Counted from the first letter of the stretch, positions 1-9,114 are shown. The stretch: 47,339 nt of DNA from Fidelibacterota bacterium UBA7300 (GCA_002471865.1 DKQU01000041.1:1-47339), one strand, 5' to 3'. The notes: generated from the sequence alone by a model not told the origin. Program-made: numbers and translations.

Positions 1-1
1 T

Positions 2-973
2 GCTCAAGTTGCTTCTCGACTTGTTCCGTTTATGGTGACTATCTATTTACTGGCTGCAATTATGATTTTGTTATCACATATTTCAGAAATCCCATCCCTC
101 ATCAGATTAATCATTCATGATGCTTTTACCGGTGAGGCTGTATTGGGCGGAGCTGTGGGAGCGGTGATAGCTACAGGAATTCGCCGGGCTGCTTTTTCCA
201 ATGAAGCCGGCATGGGAACGGAGGCAATGGCGCACGGTGCCGCCAAGACCAAAGAACCTGTTCGCGAAGGATTGGTGGCAATGCTGGGTCCACTTATTGA
301 TACCATCATAGTTTGCAGCGTAACTGCTCTTGTGATTCTTACTTCAGGGATGTGGCAGGCTGGCTTTCAATCAGCTGAAAAAGTAACCATACCGGCTGGC
401 TCAGAATCAGTCAATCTTAGAATAGATGATATTAAAGAACTTAGTTCGCCTAATAAAAAGTGGGTAGGACTGGAGTTTACAATAAGTAAGGAACTGAATA
501 ATGCTACCGTAATAAATGATACAATCGAGATTATCTCCGTAGTCGATAAGGAAACACTACTCTGCAAAAACCTCGGGAATAAAGATATTAATGTTGTAAA
601 AGATTCATGGTTTCAACTTGAGGAGAACGGTGTTACACTGACAACTCTTGCATTTGATAAGGAGCTTGGTGTTGCAGGTAAAATATTGATTATAATTGCT
701 GTTTTAACCTTCAGTTTATCTACCATGTTTGGATACTCCTATTATGGACGAAAATGTGCAGGCTACCTGTTAGGAGTGCGTTGGAAGCCGGCTTACAACT
801 GGGTTTATGTTTTGGCAATTGTGGTTGCCTCCATGGTAAAGATAGATTTAGCCATTAATTTTGTTGACTCTATGTTTGCGTTAATGGCTATTCCAACTGT
901 GATCTCTACCTTGATTCTTGCTCCCAAAGTTATGCAAGCCGCCAGGAAGTATTTCCGACAATTGGAGAGTTAG
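2..973 (+). CDS. Sodium:alanine symporter family (AGCS) protein, 5' part cut off by the window edge
   Basis: This is the C-terminal part of a sodium-coupled alanine/glycine symporter of the inner membrane. The reading frame is open from base 2 and there is no start in the window; the ATG at 32 is internal. The conserved AGCS core is clear, with the segment IRRAAFSNEAGMGTEAMAHG followed by further membrane helices, and after the insert the usual FGYSYYGRKCAGYL stretch and two more helices. Between two helices (about 372-632) lies a polar, non-membrane insert of roughly 90 residues that ordinary AGCS proteins lack; I infer an extracytoplasmic domain. The gene converges on the CNNM-type gene with a 4 bp gap and I see no strong terminator there. 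The family call is secure; the substrate is inferred. Confidence 0.9.
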   Translation, partial: AQVASRLVPFMVTIYLLAAIMILLSHISEIPSLIRLIIHDAFTGEAVLGGAVGAVIATGIRRAAFSNEAGMGTEAMAHGAAKTKEPVREGLVAMLGPLIDTIIVCSVTALVILTSGMWQAGFQSAEKVTIPAGSESVNLRIDDIKELSSPNKKWVGLEFTISKELNNATVINDTIEIISVVDKETLLCKNLGNKDINVVKDSWFQLEENGVTLTTLAFDKELGVAGKILIIIAVLTFSLSTMFGYSYYGRKCAGYLLGVRWKPAYNWVYVLAIVVASMVKIDLAINFVDSMFALMAIPTVISTLILAPKVMQAARKYFRQLES

Positions 974-977
974 GAAG

Positions 978-2207
978 CTAAGATTGCTTGGGAATTGACG
1001 TTTTCAAAGGCATTTTCGTGAGATAAATTCGTCGGAGACGGCTGGGTGATGCCAGTAGGACTTTAGCTCGAAACTTTCCGAGGTTCAACGATTCACCGGC
1101 TCTCGGAATACGTCCCAGGGAAGAGATTACAAATCCGCCGATAGTTTCATAATTCCCCTCGGGGATTTCATAACCGAAATTTATTAAATCGTCTATTTCC
1201 ACCAGAGAGTCAACAACCAATCCACCACCCTGTACTCGAGAAATATTCTTTCCTGCCTCGTCAAAAATGTCTTCAAAATCACCGAACAGTTCCTCCACAA
1301 GATCTTCTATGGTGACCATGCCTACTGTTTCACCGATTGTATCAGTAATAAAGGCGATGCTGGAAGTGTGTTGTTTCAACTTTTCCAGTGCTGAGCTTGC
1401 AGCTCGTTTTTCGGATATAAACATGGGTTTTTTCATGATTGTCTTGAGAGAAATCGGGTTAGAGAAAAGATCGTGGAGGAAAATAACCCCAACGATGTTA
1501 TCTGGTGAACCGTCACAGACCGGAAGCTTCGAGAAACCAGTATCTGCTAGAACCGTTTCGGCATCCTCGAATGTGGAATCAATGGTTATGGAAACAATAT
1601 CGGAAAGGGGAGTCATCGCTTCAGTGACCGGTTGACTGCCAAACTCAAAGATGTTTGTGATCATCTCTTTTTCATCGGATTCAAGTTCTTCACCTATCTC
1701 TTTTTCCTGAAAAAGTATCTTCAAGTCTTCGCGGGTAAACATAGAAGACTTAGTAGATGTATCGGGAGTCAGTAGACGAGAATAAATCGTGACAAGTTTC
1801 ACAAAAGGAGCCAAAGTGAACTCAAAGATCCTCATGAGAGGTGTGACTCCCAAAGCGAACAGATTTGCATGATCTCTAAAAATTACTTTTGGAATGATTT
1901 CACCGAAGATAAGAATCACTGAAGCGATTATGAAGATTGTGATTGTTTTATCGGTGCCAGCATTAATGAGAGCTACTGTGGCAAAAGATGAAGTAAGAAC
2001 ATTGGCAACGTTCGTACCGATTAAGAGTGTGGTAAGATAGCGTTCTGGTTCAGCGAGAAGTCCGAGAGTACGTCCTGCAGAGCGGTGACCCTGCTTCTGC
2101 CACACTTCCATCTGGAGTGGGTTAGCCTGGATAAAGGCGATCTCCGTTCCGCTGAAGAATGCTGAGAAGATAAGTCCAGTTAGAGCTACAATTGGTTCAA
2201 TCATCAT
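978..2207 (-). CDS. CNNM/HlyC-type hemolysin family transporter (DUF21, CBS pair, CorC domain)
   Basis: The 409-residue protein has the three-part layout of the CNNM/CorC (old name hemolysin) family. An N-terminal DUF21 membrane region covers about residues 1-175 and includes SAFFSGTEIAF and IFGEIIPKVIF. A CBS-domain pair follows (about 205-325) and then a C-terminal CorC_HlyC domain (about 340-405). Family members are proposed to move or sense divalent cations such as magnesium, with the CBS pair as the cytosolic nucleotide sensor. The start is the first ATG of two in tandem. The gene stands alone, reading away from murQ and convergent with the symporter gene. The exact ion is not shown by the sequence. 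Confidence 0.9.
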   Translation of the reverse strand: MMIEPIVALTGLIFSAFFSGTEIAFIQANPLQMEVWQKQGHRSAGRTLGLLAEPERYLTTLLIGTNVANVLTSSFATVALINAGTDKTITIFIIASVILIFGEIIPKVIFRDHANLFALGVTPLMRIFEFTLAPFVKLVTIYSRLLTPDTSTKSSMFTREDLKILFQEKEIGEELESDEKEMITNIFEFGSQPVTEAMTPLSDIVSITIDSTFEDAETVLADTGFSKLPVCDGSPDNIVGVIFLHDLFSNPISLKTIMKKPMFISEKRAASSALEKLKQHTSSIAFITDTIGETVGMVTIEDLVEELFGDFEDIFDEAGKNISRVQGGGLVVDSLVEIDDLINFGYEIPEGNYETIGGFVISSLGRIPRAGESLNLGKFRAKVLLASPSRLRRIYLTKMPLKTSIPKQS

Positions 2208-2320
2208 CTGCTTATCATAAATATAGTTTATAGTAGCATATCAAAACAACATACTAAAGATATTTATTGGGTCAATCTATTTTCCTCCTTAGTCTGTCTT
2301 CCGTAACTTTAGAGACTTTT

Positions 2321-3235
2321 ATGACTGATAAGCTGGACAGAGAGCAACTCTTCACCGAACAGCAGAACATCCGTTCCCTCGATCTGGACTCTCGATCGAT
2401 AGCTGAGATTCTCACCATCATTAATGATGAAGATGCAGGAGTGGCCGAGGCTGTTCGTAAAGTCCTACCAGCTGTTGAGCAGGCAGTAGAGCTGGCTGCG
2501 GAAGCCATCAGGGGAGGACACCGGGTTTTCTACGTGGGCGCCGGCACAAGTGGACGCCTGGGAGTTCTGGATGCATCAGAATGTCCGCCTACATTTTCAG
2601 CGCCGCCTGAATGGTTTACAGGGGTTATCGCCGGTGGAAGGGAAGCACTCACTAAGTCTATTGAAGGCGCTGAAGACCAGCCGGAAGAGGCTGTACGAGA
2701 CCTTGATGATACAGGACTTTCAGCAGGCGATCTTGTAGTGGGAATCGCAAGCAGCAGCACAACACCGTATGTATTGAAGGCTCTGGAGTACGGACACGAA
2801 TCCGGCTGCGGGACGGTTTTCCTCATTTGCAATCCAGCACCGCTTGTTGAAATTGATGTGGATGTGCTGATTCCTATTGATGTTGGGCGAGAGGTCATCA
2901 CTGGGTCGACTCGGATGAAATCAGGGACTGCCACCAAAATGGTACTCAACATGATTTCTACGGCAGCCATGGTGAGGTTGGGGAAAGTGTACGGTAATCT
3001 GATGGTGGATCTAAGGGCTGTGAATGATAAACTGGTGGATCGAGGCACGAGGATAATCTCCAAGTTGACTTCACTCACTTACAATGAATCTCAGAAACTC
3101 CTCAAAGAAGCAGATATGGAAGTAAAGACGGCAGTCGTTATGCATGCTCGGAGTTGTGACTACTATAAAGCCAAAGCTCTCTTGTCTGAACAGGGAGGAT
3201 TTCTAAGACCATTTCTGGGAAATGAGTCCGACTAA
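2321..3235 (+). CDS. murQ: N-acetylmuramic acid 6-phosphate etherase
   Basis: MurQ cleaves the D-lactyl ether of MurNAc-6-phosphate to give GlcNAc-6-phosphate in peptidoglycan recycling. The 304-residue protein has the SIS fold and the family signature GAGTSGRLGVLDASECPPTF, followed by VITGSTRMKSGTATK and NLMVDLRAVNDKL. I prefer the ATG at 2321: the protein then begins at the same place as known MurQ proteins. An in-frame TTG at 2267 would add 18 residues with no family counterpart. Its last 14 bases overlap anmK, whose product supplies the substrate, so the pair forms one recycling module. Length is normal and the active-site region is complete. Confidence 0.96.
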   Translation: MTDKLDREQLFTEQQNIRSLDLDSRSIAEILTIINDEDAGVAEAVRKVLPAVEQAVELAAEAIRGGHRVFYVGAGTSGRLGVLDASECPPTFSAPPEWFTGVIAGGREALTKSIEGAEDQPEEAVRDLDDTGLSAGDLVVGIASSSTTPYVLKALEYGHESGCGTVFLICNPAPLVEIDVDVLIPIDVGREVITGSTRMKSGTATKMVLNMISTAAMVRLGKVYGNLMVDLRAVNDKLVDRGTRIISKLTSLTYNESQKLLKEADMEVKTAVVMHARSCDYYKAKALLSEQGGFLRPFLGNESD

Positions 3236-4352
3236 GCTGAAGGATAAGGAAACTCTCCGAATGGTAGGCCTCATGACGGGGACCTCCATGGATGGGCTCG
3301 ATATTTGTTTGGCAGATGTAACCTTTTCCGGCAATTCTGTGCAATGCAAGATGATTGACTCGACCATGATTCCCATTACTAAGCAGTTACAGCAGGATAT
3401 ACGACAAGCTCTTTCCAGTTCTACAGAAATTGTAACCCGAGTTCATTACGATCTCGGCAGGTTTCTTGCCGCCAGAACAGAACGCTTTTTAACAGAAACT
3501 GGGATTGGTGATATTGATGCCGTCGCAATGCACGGTCAGACGATACACCATGTCAGCGGTGAGGCGACTCTCCAGATCGGAGAGCCGTCCTTTTTATCGG
3601 AAGTGCTGGGAGTTCCGGTCGTGTCGGACTTCCGAGCTCGAGATATTGCTGCCGGCGGCACAGGAGCACCTCTTATTCCGGCGGTGGACAAGTGGCTTCT
3701 TCAACGGGAGACGGAAGCAGTTGTCTGCCTGAATCTCGGAGGCATTGCCAATGTGACGTTTCTTCCGGCCAAAAATTCTGATGCAGATGTAATGGGTTTC
3801 GATACCGGTCCAGCCATGTCACTGTTGGACGAAGCAGCAAGTCAACTGCTGAATGAGACATTCGATTCCGATGGTAAGAAAGCACTTTCCGGCGAACCGA
3901 ATGAGGAATCTGTTGCTCACTGGATGACAGATGGTTTTATTCAAGCAGAACCGCCAAAATCTACAGGTCGAGACTATTTCGGTGCCCATTGGCTCAAGAA
4001 AAATCTTCCTGATTTAAACCAATGGGAAATTGCAAATCTACTGGCATCATTATCTCTTTTTACAGCCCGTTCGGTGGCGGTAAATTGTCGCCAATTCCTT
4101 CAGATGCAAAATGTGAAAGAGATCATTGTAAGTGGTGGTGGTGTCCACAATCGAGCGGTAATGCAAAACTTGGAAAAAGAGTTTGCAACCATTTCTGTGG
4201 TAGGTTCTGATTCGTATGGAATTGATCCTGATATGAAGGAAGCGGTCGGTTTTGCCATTCTGGGAGCGGCATATCTAAAAGAGATTCCAGGTAATATACC
4301 ATCAGTCACAGGAGCTTCTCGATCGGTTATACTTGGAAAAATGACAATATGA
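3222..4352 (+). CDS. anmK: Anhydro-N-acetylmuramic acid kinase
   Basis: AnmK uses ATP to open and phosphorylate 1,6-anhydro-MurNAc, giving MurNAc-6-phosphate for MurQ. The 376-residue protein shows the sugar-kinase/ASKHA fold: the phosphate-1 motif GLMTGTSMDGLD near residues 16-27, AMHGQTIHH, GGTGAPLIPAVDKWLL with the catalytic Asp, NLGGIANVTFLP and GFDTGPAMSLLDEA. The start overlaps the end of murQ by 14 bases, which indicates translational coupling. Length is typical and all motifs are intact. No anhydromuropeptide permease or amidase is nearby, so the upstream recycling steps must be encoded elsewhere. Confidence 0.96.
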   Translation: MSPTKLKDKETLRMVGLMTGTSMDGLDICLADVTFSGNSVQCKMIDSTMIPITKQLQQDIRQALSSSTEIVTRVHYDLGRFLAARTERFLTETGIGDIDAVAMHGQTIHHVSGEATLQIGEPSFLSEVLGVPVVSDFRARDIAAGGTGAPLIPAVDKWLLQRETEAVVCLNLGGIANVTFLPAKNSDADVMGFDTGPAMSLLDEAASQLLNETFDSDGKKALSGEPNEESVAHWMTDGFIQAEPPKSTGRDYFGAHWLKKNLPDLNQWEIANLLASLSLFTARSVAVNCRQFLQMQNVKEIIVSGGGVHNRAVMQNLEKEFATISVVGSDSYGIDPDMKEAVGFAILGAAYLKEIPGNIPSVTGASRSVILGKMTI

Positions 4353-4364
4353 AAAGGAGTAACG

Positions 4365-5735
4365 TTGAAAGTTAATCCATATGTTTTTCGTGAATACGAC
4401 ATTCGCGGTGTAGTAGCAGACGATTTCTCACCGGAGTTTGCACATGCATTAGGGCGAGGTTATGGCACTTTTGTTAAGCGAGGCGGCGGTCGGGAAATTA
4501 GTCTAAGCGGTGATATTCGACTAACCACGCCCGTGCTGAAAGAGAACTTCAAAGCGGGGGTGCTGGAAACGGGAGTGGACGTTATTGATATCGATATTCT
4601 CCCGACTCCGGTAAATTATTACAGCATGTTCAAGCTGGGCGTTGCAGGAGCTGCTCAGATTACCGGCAGTCACAATCCTCCGGATATGAACGGATTTAAG
4701 CTCTCGTTCCAGAAAGGTGCAGTCTATGGGGAGATGATCCAAGAAATCCGCAGGCTTATCGAGAACGATGATTTCGAGTCAGGTGAAGGGACAGAAGTAG
4801 GGTATAATCTTCTGCCGGAATACCTCTCTATGGTGCTTGGGAAGATCAATTTCAACCGTCCCATGAAAATAGCCATGGACTGCGGAAATGCTGCAGCTTG
4901 TCTGGCTGCTCCAGAGATATTCCGCAAGTTAGGTGCTGATTTAACAGAGATATTTTGTGATGTGGATGGTAGATTTCCGAATCATCATCCTGATCCCACA
5001 GTTCCGGCAAATCTGACTGAGCTCATCAAGACTGTTCGTGACGGCGATTTCGATTGCGGCATTGCGTATGACGGCGATGCTGACAGAGTAGGTGTGATTG
5101 ATGAAAATGGTCAAGTTATCTGGGCAGATATACTCATGGCGCTTCTACTTCCTGAAATTGTAGAGCCGGGTGACGAAGTTCTTTTCGATGTGAAATGCTC
5201 TCAAGCGCTTGAAGAGGAGATAGTCCGCTTGGGAGGCAATCCAGTGATCTGGAAGACCGGTCACTCCCTCATCAAGCAGAGAATGAAAGAGCTGGATTGC
5301 AAGTTTGGCGGGGAAATGAGCGGGCATCTCTTCTTTGCAGATGACTATTTTGGTTACGATGATGCCATCTATGTCTCTGCTCGAATTGTGCAGATGCTTT
5401 CCCGTCAGGATAAGGCACTTTCCAAACTTGTCGCCAATCTCCCGCAATACGTTTCCACTCCGGAAATGCGCTTGGACTGTCCGGATGATGAAGCCAAGTT
5501 CCGATTGGCTGAAGCTGCAGTAGAATACTTTTCGGCTAACTACGACTGTCTGGATGTAGATGGTGTTCGAATCCGTTTTGATGACGGATGGGGATTGGTG
5601 AGAGCATCCAACACTCAGCCGGTAATTGTGGTTCGCTTCGAAGCAAAAACAGAAGAACGGATGAATGAGATAAAGACAACAGTTCTCTCAAAAATGAAGG
5701 AACTTGGCGAGTTCGCCATGCCGGAAGATGACTGA
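4365..5735 (+). CDS. Phosphomannomutase/phosphoglucomutase (alpha-D-phosphohexomutase)
   Basis: The enzyme interconverts hexose 1- and 6-phosphates through a phosphoserine. The 456-residue protein carries all four family landmarks: YDIRG near the N terminus, the phosphoserine loop ITGSHNPPDMNGFK with Ser102, the metal-binding loop DGDADRVG (Asp236/238/240), and the C-terminal phosphate loop around RASNTQPVIVVRFEA. It is closest in style to ManB/AlgC dual-specificity enzymes. Translation starts at a TTG at 4365 preceded by a good AAAGGAG site about 6 bases upstream. With the PGI/PMI gene two positions downstream it can link fructose-6-P, mannose-6-P, glucose-6-P and the 1-phosphates. Substrate preference cannot be read from the sequence. 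Confidence 0.93.
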   Translation: MKVNPYVFREYDIRGVVADDFSPEFAHALGRGYGTFVKRGGGREISLSGDIRLTTPVLKENFKAGVLETGVDVIDIDILPTPVNYYSMFKLGVAGAAQITGSHNPPDMNGFKLSFQKGAVYGEMIQEIRRLIENDDFESGEGTEVGYNLLPEYLSMVLGKINFNRPMKIAMDCGNAAACLAAPEIFRKLGADLTEIFCDVDGRFPNHHPDPTVPANLTELIKTVRDGDFDCGIAYDGDADRVGVIDENGQVIWADILMALLLPEIVEPGDEVLFDVKCSQALEEEIVRLGGNPVIWKTGHSLIKQRMKELDCKFGGEMSGHLFFADDYFGYDDAIYVSARIVQMLSRQDKALSKLVANLPQYVSTPEMRLDCPDDEAKFRLAEAAVEYFSANYDCLDVDGVRIRFDDGWGLVRASNTQPVIVVRFEAKTEERMNEIKTTVLSKMKELGEFAMPEDD

Positions 5736-6702
5736 CGATTTTCTGAGAAAAGTAGAAAATTATCGTCAACAAATAGATCGAGGGATGATCGCTCTTGCAA
5801 AAAAGAGCGAACCAAGATATCTCTATGAGCCTGTTTCATATGTATTCGAAGGAAAAGGGAAACGGCTGAGACCCATCCTTGTTTTGCTTACTGCGGAAAT
5901 GTTTTCAGCGACTGTAAACAGTGCAATTCCTGCAGCTTTGGCTGTGGAAGCACTCCACAATTTTTCACTGGTTCACGATGATATCATGGATCAAGATGAT
6001 TTGCGGCACGGGAAACCCACTGTTTTTCGGAAGTGGGGTGAGTCGGAAGCCATTCTGGCCGGTGATGCAATATTCACCATTGCTTATACACAAATAATGC
6101 AGTTAGAACAGTGCGCCTTGACAGCATTGAAGATTTTTAATGCAGCTAATCTAAAACTTTGTGAAGGACAGGCGCTGGATAAGGATTATGAAGCACGAAG
6201 CGACGTGCATATCAACGATTACCTTGAGATGGTGGCTCTTAAAACAGGAACATTATTATCACTCTGCTGTCAGCTTGGTGGACTCATTGGCGGCGCATCT
6301 GAAAAAGATCTAAACTCTTTATCGAAATTCGGTCATCTGCTGGGACAATCATTCCAAATTCAAGACGATGTACTCGAGATTTTCTCTGATACCAAAACTA
6401 TGGGGAAGAGTTTGGGGAGTGATGTATTGACAGAAAAAGTGACTTATCTGAGTTGTGCAGCGAGAGAACATGATTCTTCAGCATGGAGTGAATTGTTATC
6501 TTCTGTCGAAGGGAAAAAGATGGAAAGTGAAATCCTACCTGCTCTTCGTGAATACTTAGAAAACTCCGGCATTAAGGCTAAAGCGGAACAGAAAGTTGAG
6601 GAACTGTTGAAAAATGCGATAGTAGAATTAGAATCGATTCAAGCAGAGGATAAGAGCAATCTCAATCAATTCGCCGAAATGATCTTACAACGAAGGAAAT
6701 AG
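5728..6702 (+). CDS. Polyprenyl (isoprenoid) diphosphate synthase
   Basis: This trans-prenyltransferase condenses isopentenyl diphosphate with an allylic diphosphate. The 324-residue protein has GKGKRLRP, the first aspartate-rich motif DDIMD at residues 84-88, GKPTVFRKWGE, and the second aspartate-rich motif in FQIQDDVLEIF (Asp213-214). I chose the ATG at 5728, which overlaps the end of the phosphohexomutase gene by 8 bases; an earlier in-frame TTG at 5704 is less likely. Length and motifs fit the short- to medium-chain class (farnesyl, geranylgeranyl or octaprenyl). The product chain length is not assigned. The gene sits inside a sugar-phosphate operon, so a link to lipid-carrier supply for envelope synthesis is plausible but inferred. 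Confidence 0.92.
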   Translation: MTDDFLRKVENYRQQIDRGMIALAKKSEPRYLYEPVSYVFEGKGKRLRPILVLLTAEMFSATVNSAIPAALAVEALHNFSLVHDDIMDQDDLRHGKPTVFRKWGESEAILAGDAIFTIAYTQIMQLEQCALTALKIFNAANLKLCEGQALDKDYEARSDVHINDYLEMVALKTGTLLSLCCQLGGLIGGASEKDLNSLSKFGHLLGQSFQIQDDVLEIFSDTKTMGKSLGSDVLTEKVTYLSCAAREHDSSAWSELLSSVEGKKMESEILPALREYLENSGIKAKAEQKVEELLKNAIVELESIQAEDKSNLNQFAEMILQRRK

Positions 6703-6704
6703 TC

Positions 6705-7751
6705 ATGTCCGATGAAAAGTTCAAACGATTAGATCCAGACAATATGTTTGGACATATTTATGGTTTTGCAGACCAGTTGGAATCTGCTATGGAGATCGGC
6801 AAAACTGTAAAGCTTAAGCACGATTATTCTTCTGCAAAGAATATTCTTTTTGCCGGCATGGGCGGATCGGCTATTGCCGGAGATGTAGCGTCTGCCGTAA
6901 TATCTGAGAACTGCAATATTCCATCAGTAGTCAATAGAAATTATTCTCTGCCTCAATGGGTGGATGAGTCCACATTGGTGATTTGTTTGAGCTATTCCGG
7001 TAATACTGAAGAGACGCTAAGCTGCATGGAAGAAGCATTTAGTAAGGGTGCCATGACGTTGGGAATTACTACAGGCGGGGAGCTTGTATCAAAATTGGAA
7101 GAGCAAGGGAGAGATGTGGTAAAGATTCCTGAAGGATTTCCTCCCCGGGCTGCGTTGGGTTATCTGTTTATTCCAATTTTGTATGTTCTCAAGGAAAGTG
7201 GGGTACTTGATAACTTAGATGAGACAGCTCTATCATCTTCTATTAATCAGCTCAGATTAGAGCGGGATATACTTTCAGTCGAGGGAGAAGAAAATCGTGC
7301 GAAAGAGGTAGCTCAGACAATTTACTCAACTGTTCCAATAATTTATGGTGAAGCACAAAATACAGCTGTGGCTGCTCTGCGGTGGCGCGGGCAGTTGGAG
7401 GAAAATGCAAAAATGGTTGCCTTTCACCATGTTCTACCGGAAATGAATCACAATGAAATCGTCGGTTATGAGAACAATCCTGAACTGCTAAGTAACCTTG
7501 GAATAATTTGGTTAACAGATAAATCAGATCATGAAAGAAATCGAAGAAGGCGAGAGTTGACAAAATCTATTATTGGCGAAAAAGTTTTGTATCAGTTTTA
7601 TATTACTGGAAAGGGTAATAGCTATTTTGAAAGGTTGATTTATCTCATACATTTTGGAGATTGGGTTAGCTACTGGTGCGCCATTTTTCACGAAACGGAT
7701 CCAACTCCGGTTGAATCTATAACCCAACTGAAAAAGTTGCTTTCTGAGTGA
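6705..7751 (+). CDS. Bifunctional phosphoglucose/phosphomannose isomerase
   Basis: The 348-residue SIS-fold protein interconverts fructose-6-phosphate with glucose-6-phosphate and mannose-6-phosphate. Diagnostic segments are FAGMGGSAIAGDV near residue 50, ICLSYSGNTEETL, GFPPRAALGYLFIPIL and the C-terminal HVLPEMNHNEIVGYE, which are typical of the archaeal/bacterial PGI-PMI family and not of classical Pgi. The ATG is 3 bases from the preceding stop, with an AAGGA site in front. Together with the upstream mutase this makes a compact hexose-phosphate interconversion module. Length is normal for the family. Confidence 0.93.
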   Translation: MSDEKFKRLDPDNMFGHIYGFADQLESAMEIGKTVKLKHDYSSAKNILFAGMGGSAIAGDVASAVISENCNIPSVVNRNYSLPQWVDESTLVICLSYSGNTEETLSCMEEAFSKGAMTLGITTGGELVSKLEEQGRDVVKIPEGFPPRAALGYLFIPILYVLKESGVLDNLDETALSSSINQLRLERDILSVEGEENRAKEVAQTIYSTVPIIYGEAQNTAVAALRWRGQLEENAKMVAFHHVLPEMNHNEIVGYENNPELLSNLGIIWLTDKSDHERNRRRRELTKSIIGEKVLYQFYITGKGNSYFERLIYLIHFGDWVSYWCAIFHETDPTPVESITQLKKLLSE

Positions 7752-7779
7752 TGGAACTCACTGATTTCATGTTTAGGGG

Positions 7780-7810
7780 TTGCAATATGTTAGTTATGAA
7801 CATAAATTTG
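7780..7810 (+). promoter_or_regulatory. Predicted Bacteroidota-type promoter for the DUF151 gene
   Basis: A TTG (7780-7782), exactly 20 bases, then TAAATTTG (7803-7810) matches the Bacteroidota -33/-7 pattern TTG...TAnnTTTG. It lies in the only sizeable gap of this plus-strand run (81 bp) and would give a leader of roughly 15 bases before the ATG at 7833. The same arrangement, with the same spacing, occurs in front of mreB. Confidence 0.55.
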
Positions 7811-7832
7811 AATAGGTAACCTCCCTGAAATT

Positions 7833-8393
7833 ATGATACCCGTCGAAGTCACAAAAATATCGTTTTATCCACCCAGCAAGGGATATGCAGTTATTCTGCA
7901 GGAGATTGGTGGGGAGAATCGGAGATTACCTGTAATAGTAGGTTCATTCGAAGCGCAATCAATTGCACTGGCTTTGGAAAATGTCGATACTCCGCGCCCA
8001 ATGACTCACGATTTAGTCTGTAGTATTCTAAATAATACAGAAGTAGGATTATCCGCAATATCAATAACAGATCTTTCTGACGGTACTTTTTTCGCTGAAC
8101 TGAAAATTAACTCTAGTAAATCAGGTGAGAAAATTGTTGATTCAAGACCGAGCGATGCCATCGCTGTTGCACTACGTCTCGATGCACCAATATTTGTGGC
8201 TGATAGCGTAATGAATAGTGCAGGACTTGATGAGGAGACAGAAGAAGAGCGAGAATTTGAGAAGCGTTCTCACTCTAGGGGTGTTTCACATAAGTTACTC
8301 CAGGAAAAACTTCAGAAAGCAATTGATGAAGAAGAATATGAACAGGCGGCACTTCTTCGCGATAAAATAATGGAGATGGAGAAAAATATTTAA
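7833..8393 (+). CDS. Bifunctional nuclease family protein (DUF151) with C-terminal UVR motif
   Basis: The 186-residue protein has an N-terminal DUF151/BFN domain (about residues 1-125) with the typical LPVIVGSFEAQSIALALE and DSRPSDAIAVALRL segments. A UvrB/UvrC-like helix-hairpin motif follows at the C terminus (about 150-185, KAIDEEEYEQAALLRDKI). The two-domain layout is common in Bacteroidota, Chlorobi and relatives. DUF151 proteins have been reported as nucleases in plants and are otherwise poorly defined; the bacterial role is not established. It has its own predicted promoter, and its stop abuts the stop of the convergent rnc gene with no spacing. Confidence 0.9.
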   Translation: MIPVEVTKISFYPPSKGYAVILQEIGGENRRLPVIVGSFEAQSIALALENVDTPRPMTHDLVCSILNNTEVGLSAISITDLSDGTFFAELKINSSKSGEKIVDSRPSDAIAVALRLDAPIFVADSVMNSAGLDEETEEEREFEKRSHSRGVSHKLLQEKLQKAIDEEEYEQAALLRDKIMEMEKNI

Positions 8394-9110
8394 TTAATCG
8401 TTTAAAGCTAAAGCTTTTAAAGCAATTCGAGCCGCTTCCTGTTCAGCGGTTTTTTTGTTATCTGCAATTCCAGGAGAAAAACGTTCTTTACCAATAGTTA
8501 CAGCTACCTGAAACGTCTTTCTATGTTCAGGTCCTCTAGTAGATTCTACCACGAACCTTGGAGGTTTTAGTTGATGAGAATGGCATTCCTCTATCAGGCG
8601 GCCTTTGTAGTTAACAGATTCCCACGCCTCAACTCTATGACACCAAAGTGTATTCTCGATAATTTTTTTGCATGGAACAATCCCCCCGTCCAAGTACACA
8701 GCACCAATAATAGATTCATAGACGTTTGCTAATTGATTGATAGAAACTTTCTTTTGAGAAAGATCTACTGAGCCTCTGATCGTAAGATAGTCTAATAAAT
8801 TCATCCTTTCGCCTGTTTTAGCTAAGAAACTCTTTTGAACTAATGCAGATCTTTTTTGTGTGAGAAGACCTTCTTCGCCATAGGGAAATTCTCTAATCAA
8901 ATTCTCTGATATTACATGATCAATTATAGCGTCTCCTAAAAACTCAAGACGTTCATAATTTTCTCTCGGTTCTTTACTTACTGACTTATGTGTAACAGCT
9001 TGTTTAATATATTCTTGTTTCCTGAAATAATATTTCAGTTTGTGCTGTAATGAAGCTAAATCAGAGTTATTGTTAGAGAAGCGAGATCGGAGATTTCGAA
9101 AAAATTGCAA
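8394..9110 (-). CDS. rnc: Ribonuclease III
   Basis: RNase III cleaves double-stranded RNA in rRNA and mRNA maturation. The catalytic signature ERLEFLGDAI is present, with the second acidic site in the ANVYESIIGAVYLDGG segment. A C-terminal double-stranded RNA-binding domain follows (NYKGRLIEECHSHQLK to KTAEQEAARIALKAL). The start is uncertain. The frame stays open into fabF, with ATG codons at 9188 and 9149. I prefer the TTG at 9110, just after the fabF stop, because the protein (238 residues) then begins like known RNase III proteins. It is the last gene of the fatty-acid operon, a placement common in bacteria (acpP-fabF-rnc). Confidence 0.92.
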   Translation of the reverse strand: MQFFRNLRSRFSNNNSDLASLQHKLKYYFRKQEYIKQAVTHKSVSKEPRENYERLEFLGDAIIDHVISENLIREFPYGEEGLLTQKRSALVQKSFLAKTGERMNLLDYLTIRGSVDLSQKKVSINQLANVYESIIGAVYLDGGIVPCKKIIENTLWCHRVEAWESVNYKGRLIEECHSHQLKPPRFVVESTRGPEHRKTFQVAVTIGKERFSPGIADNKKTAEQEAARIALKALALND

Positions 9111-9114
9111 CGGA

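Noticed and set aside
2530..3078. 182-residue open frame antisense to murQ
   Set aside because: Low-complexity Ser/Thr/Pro composition, no motif, no ribosome-binding site; it mirrors a strongly conserved gene.
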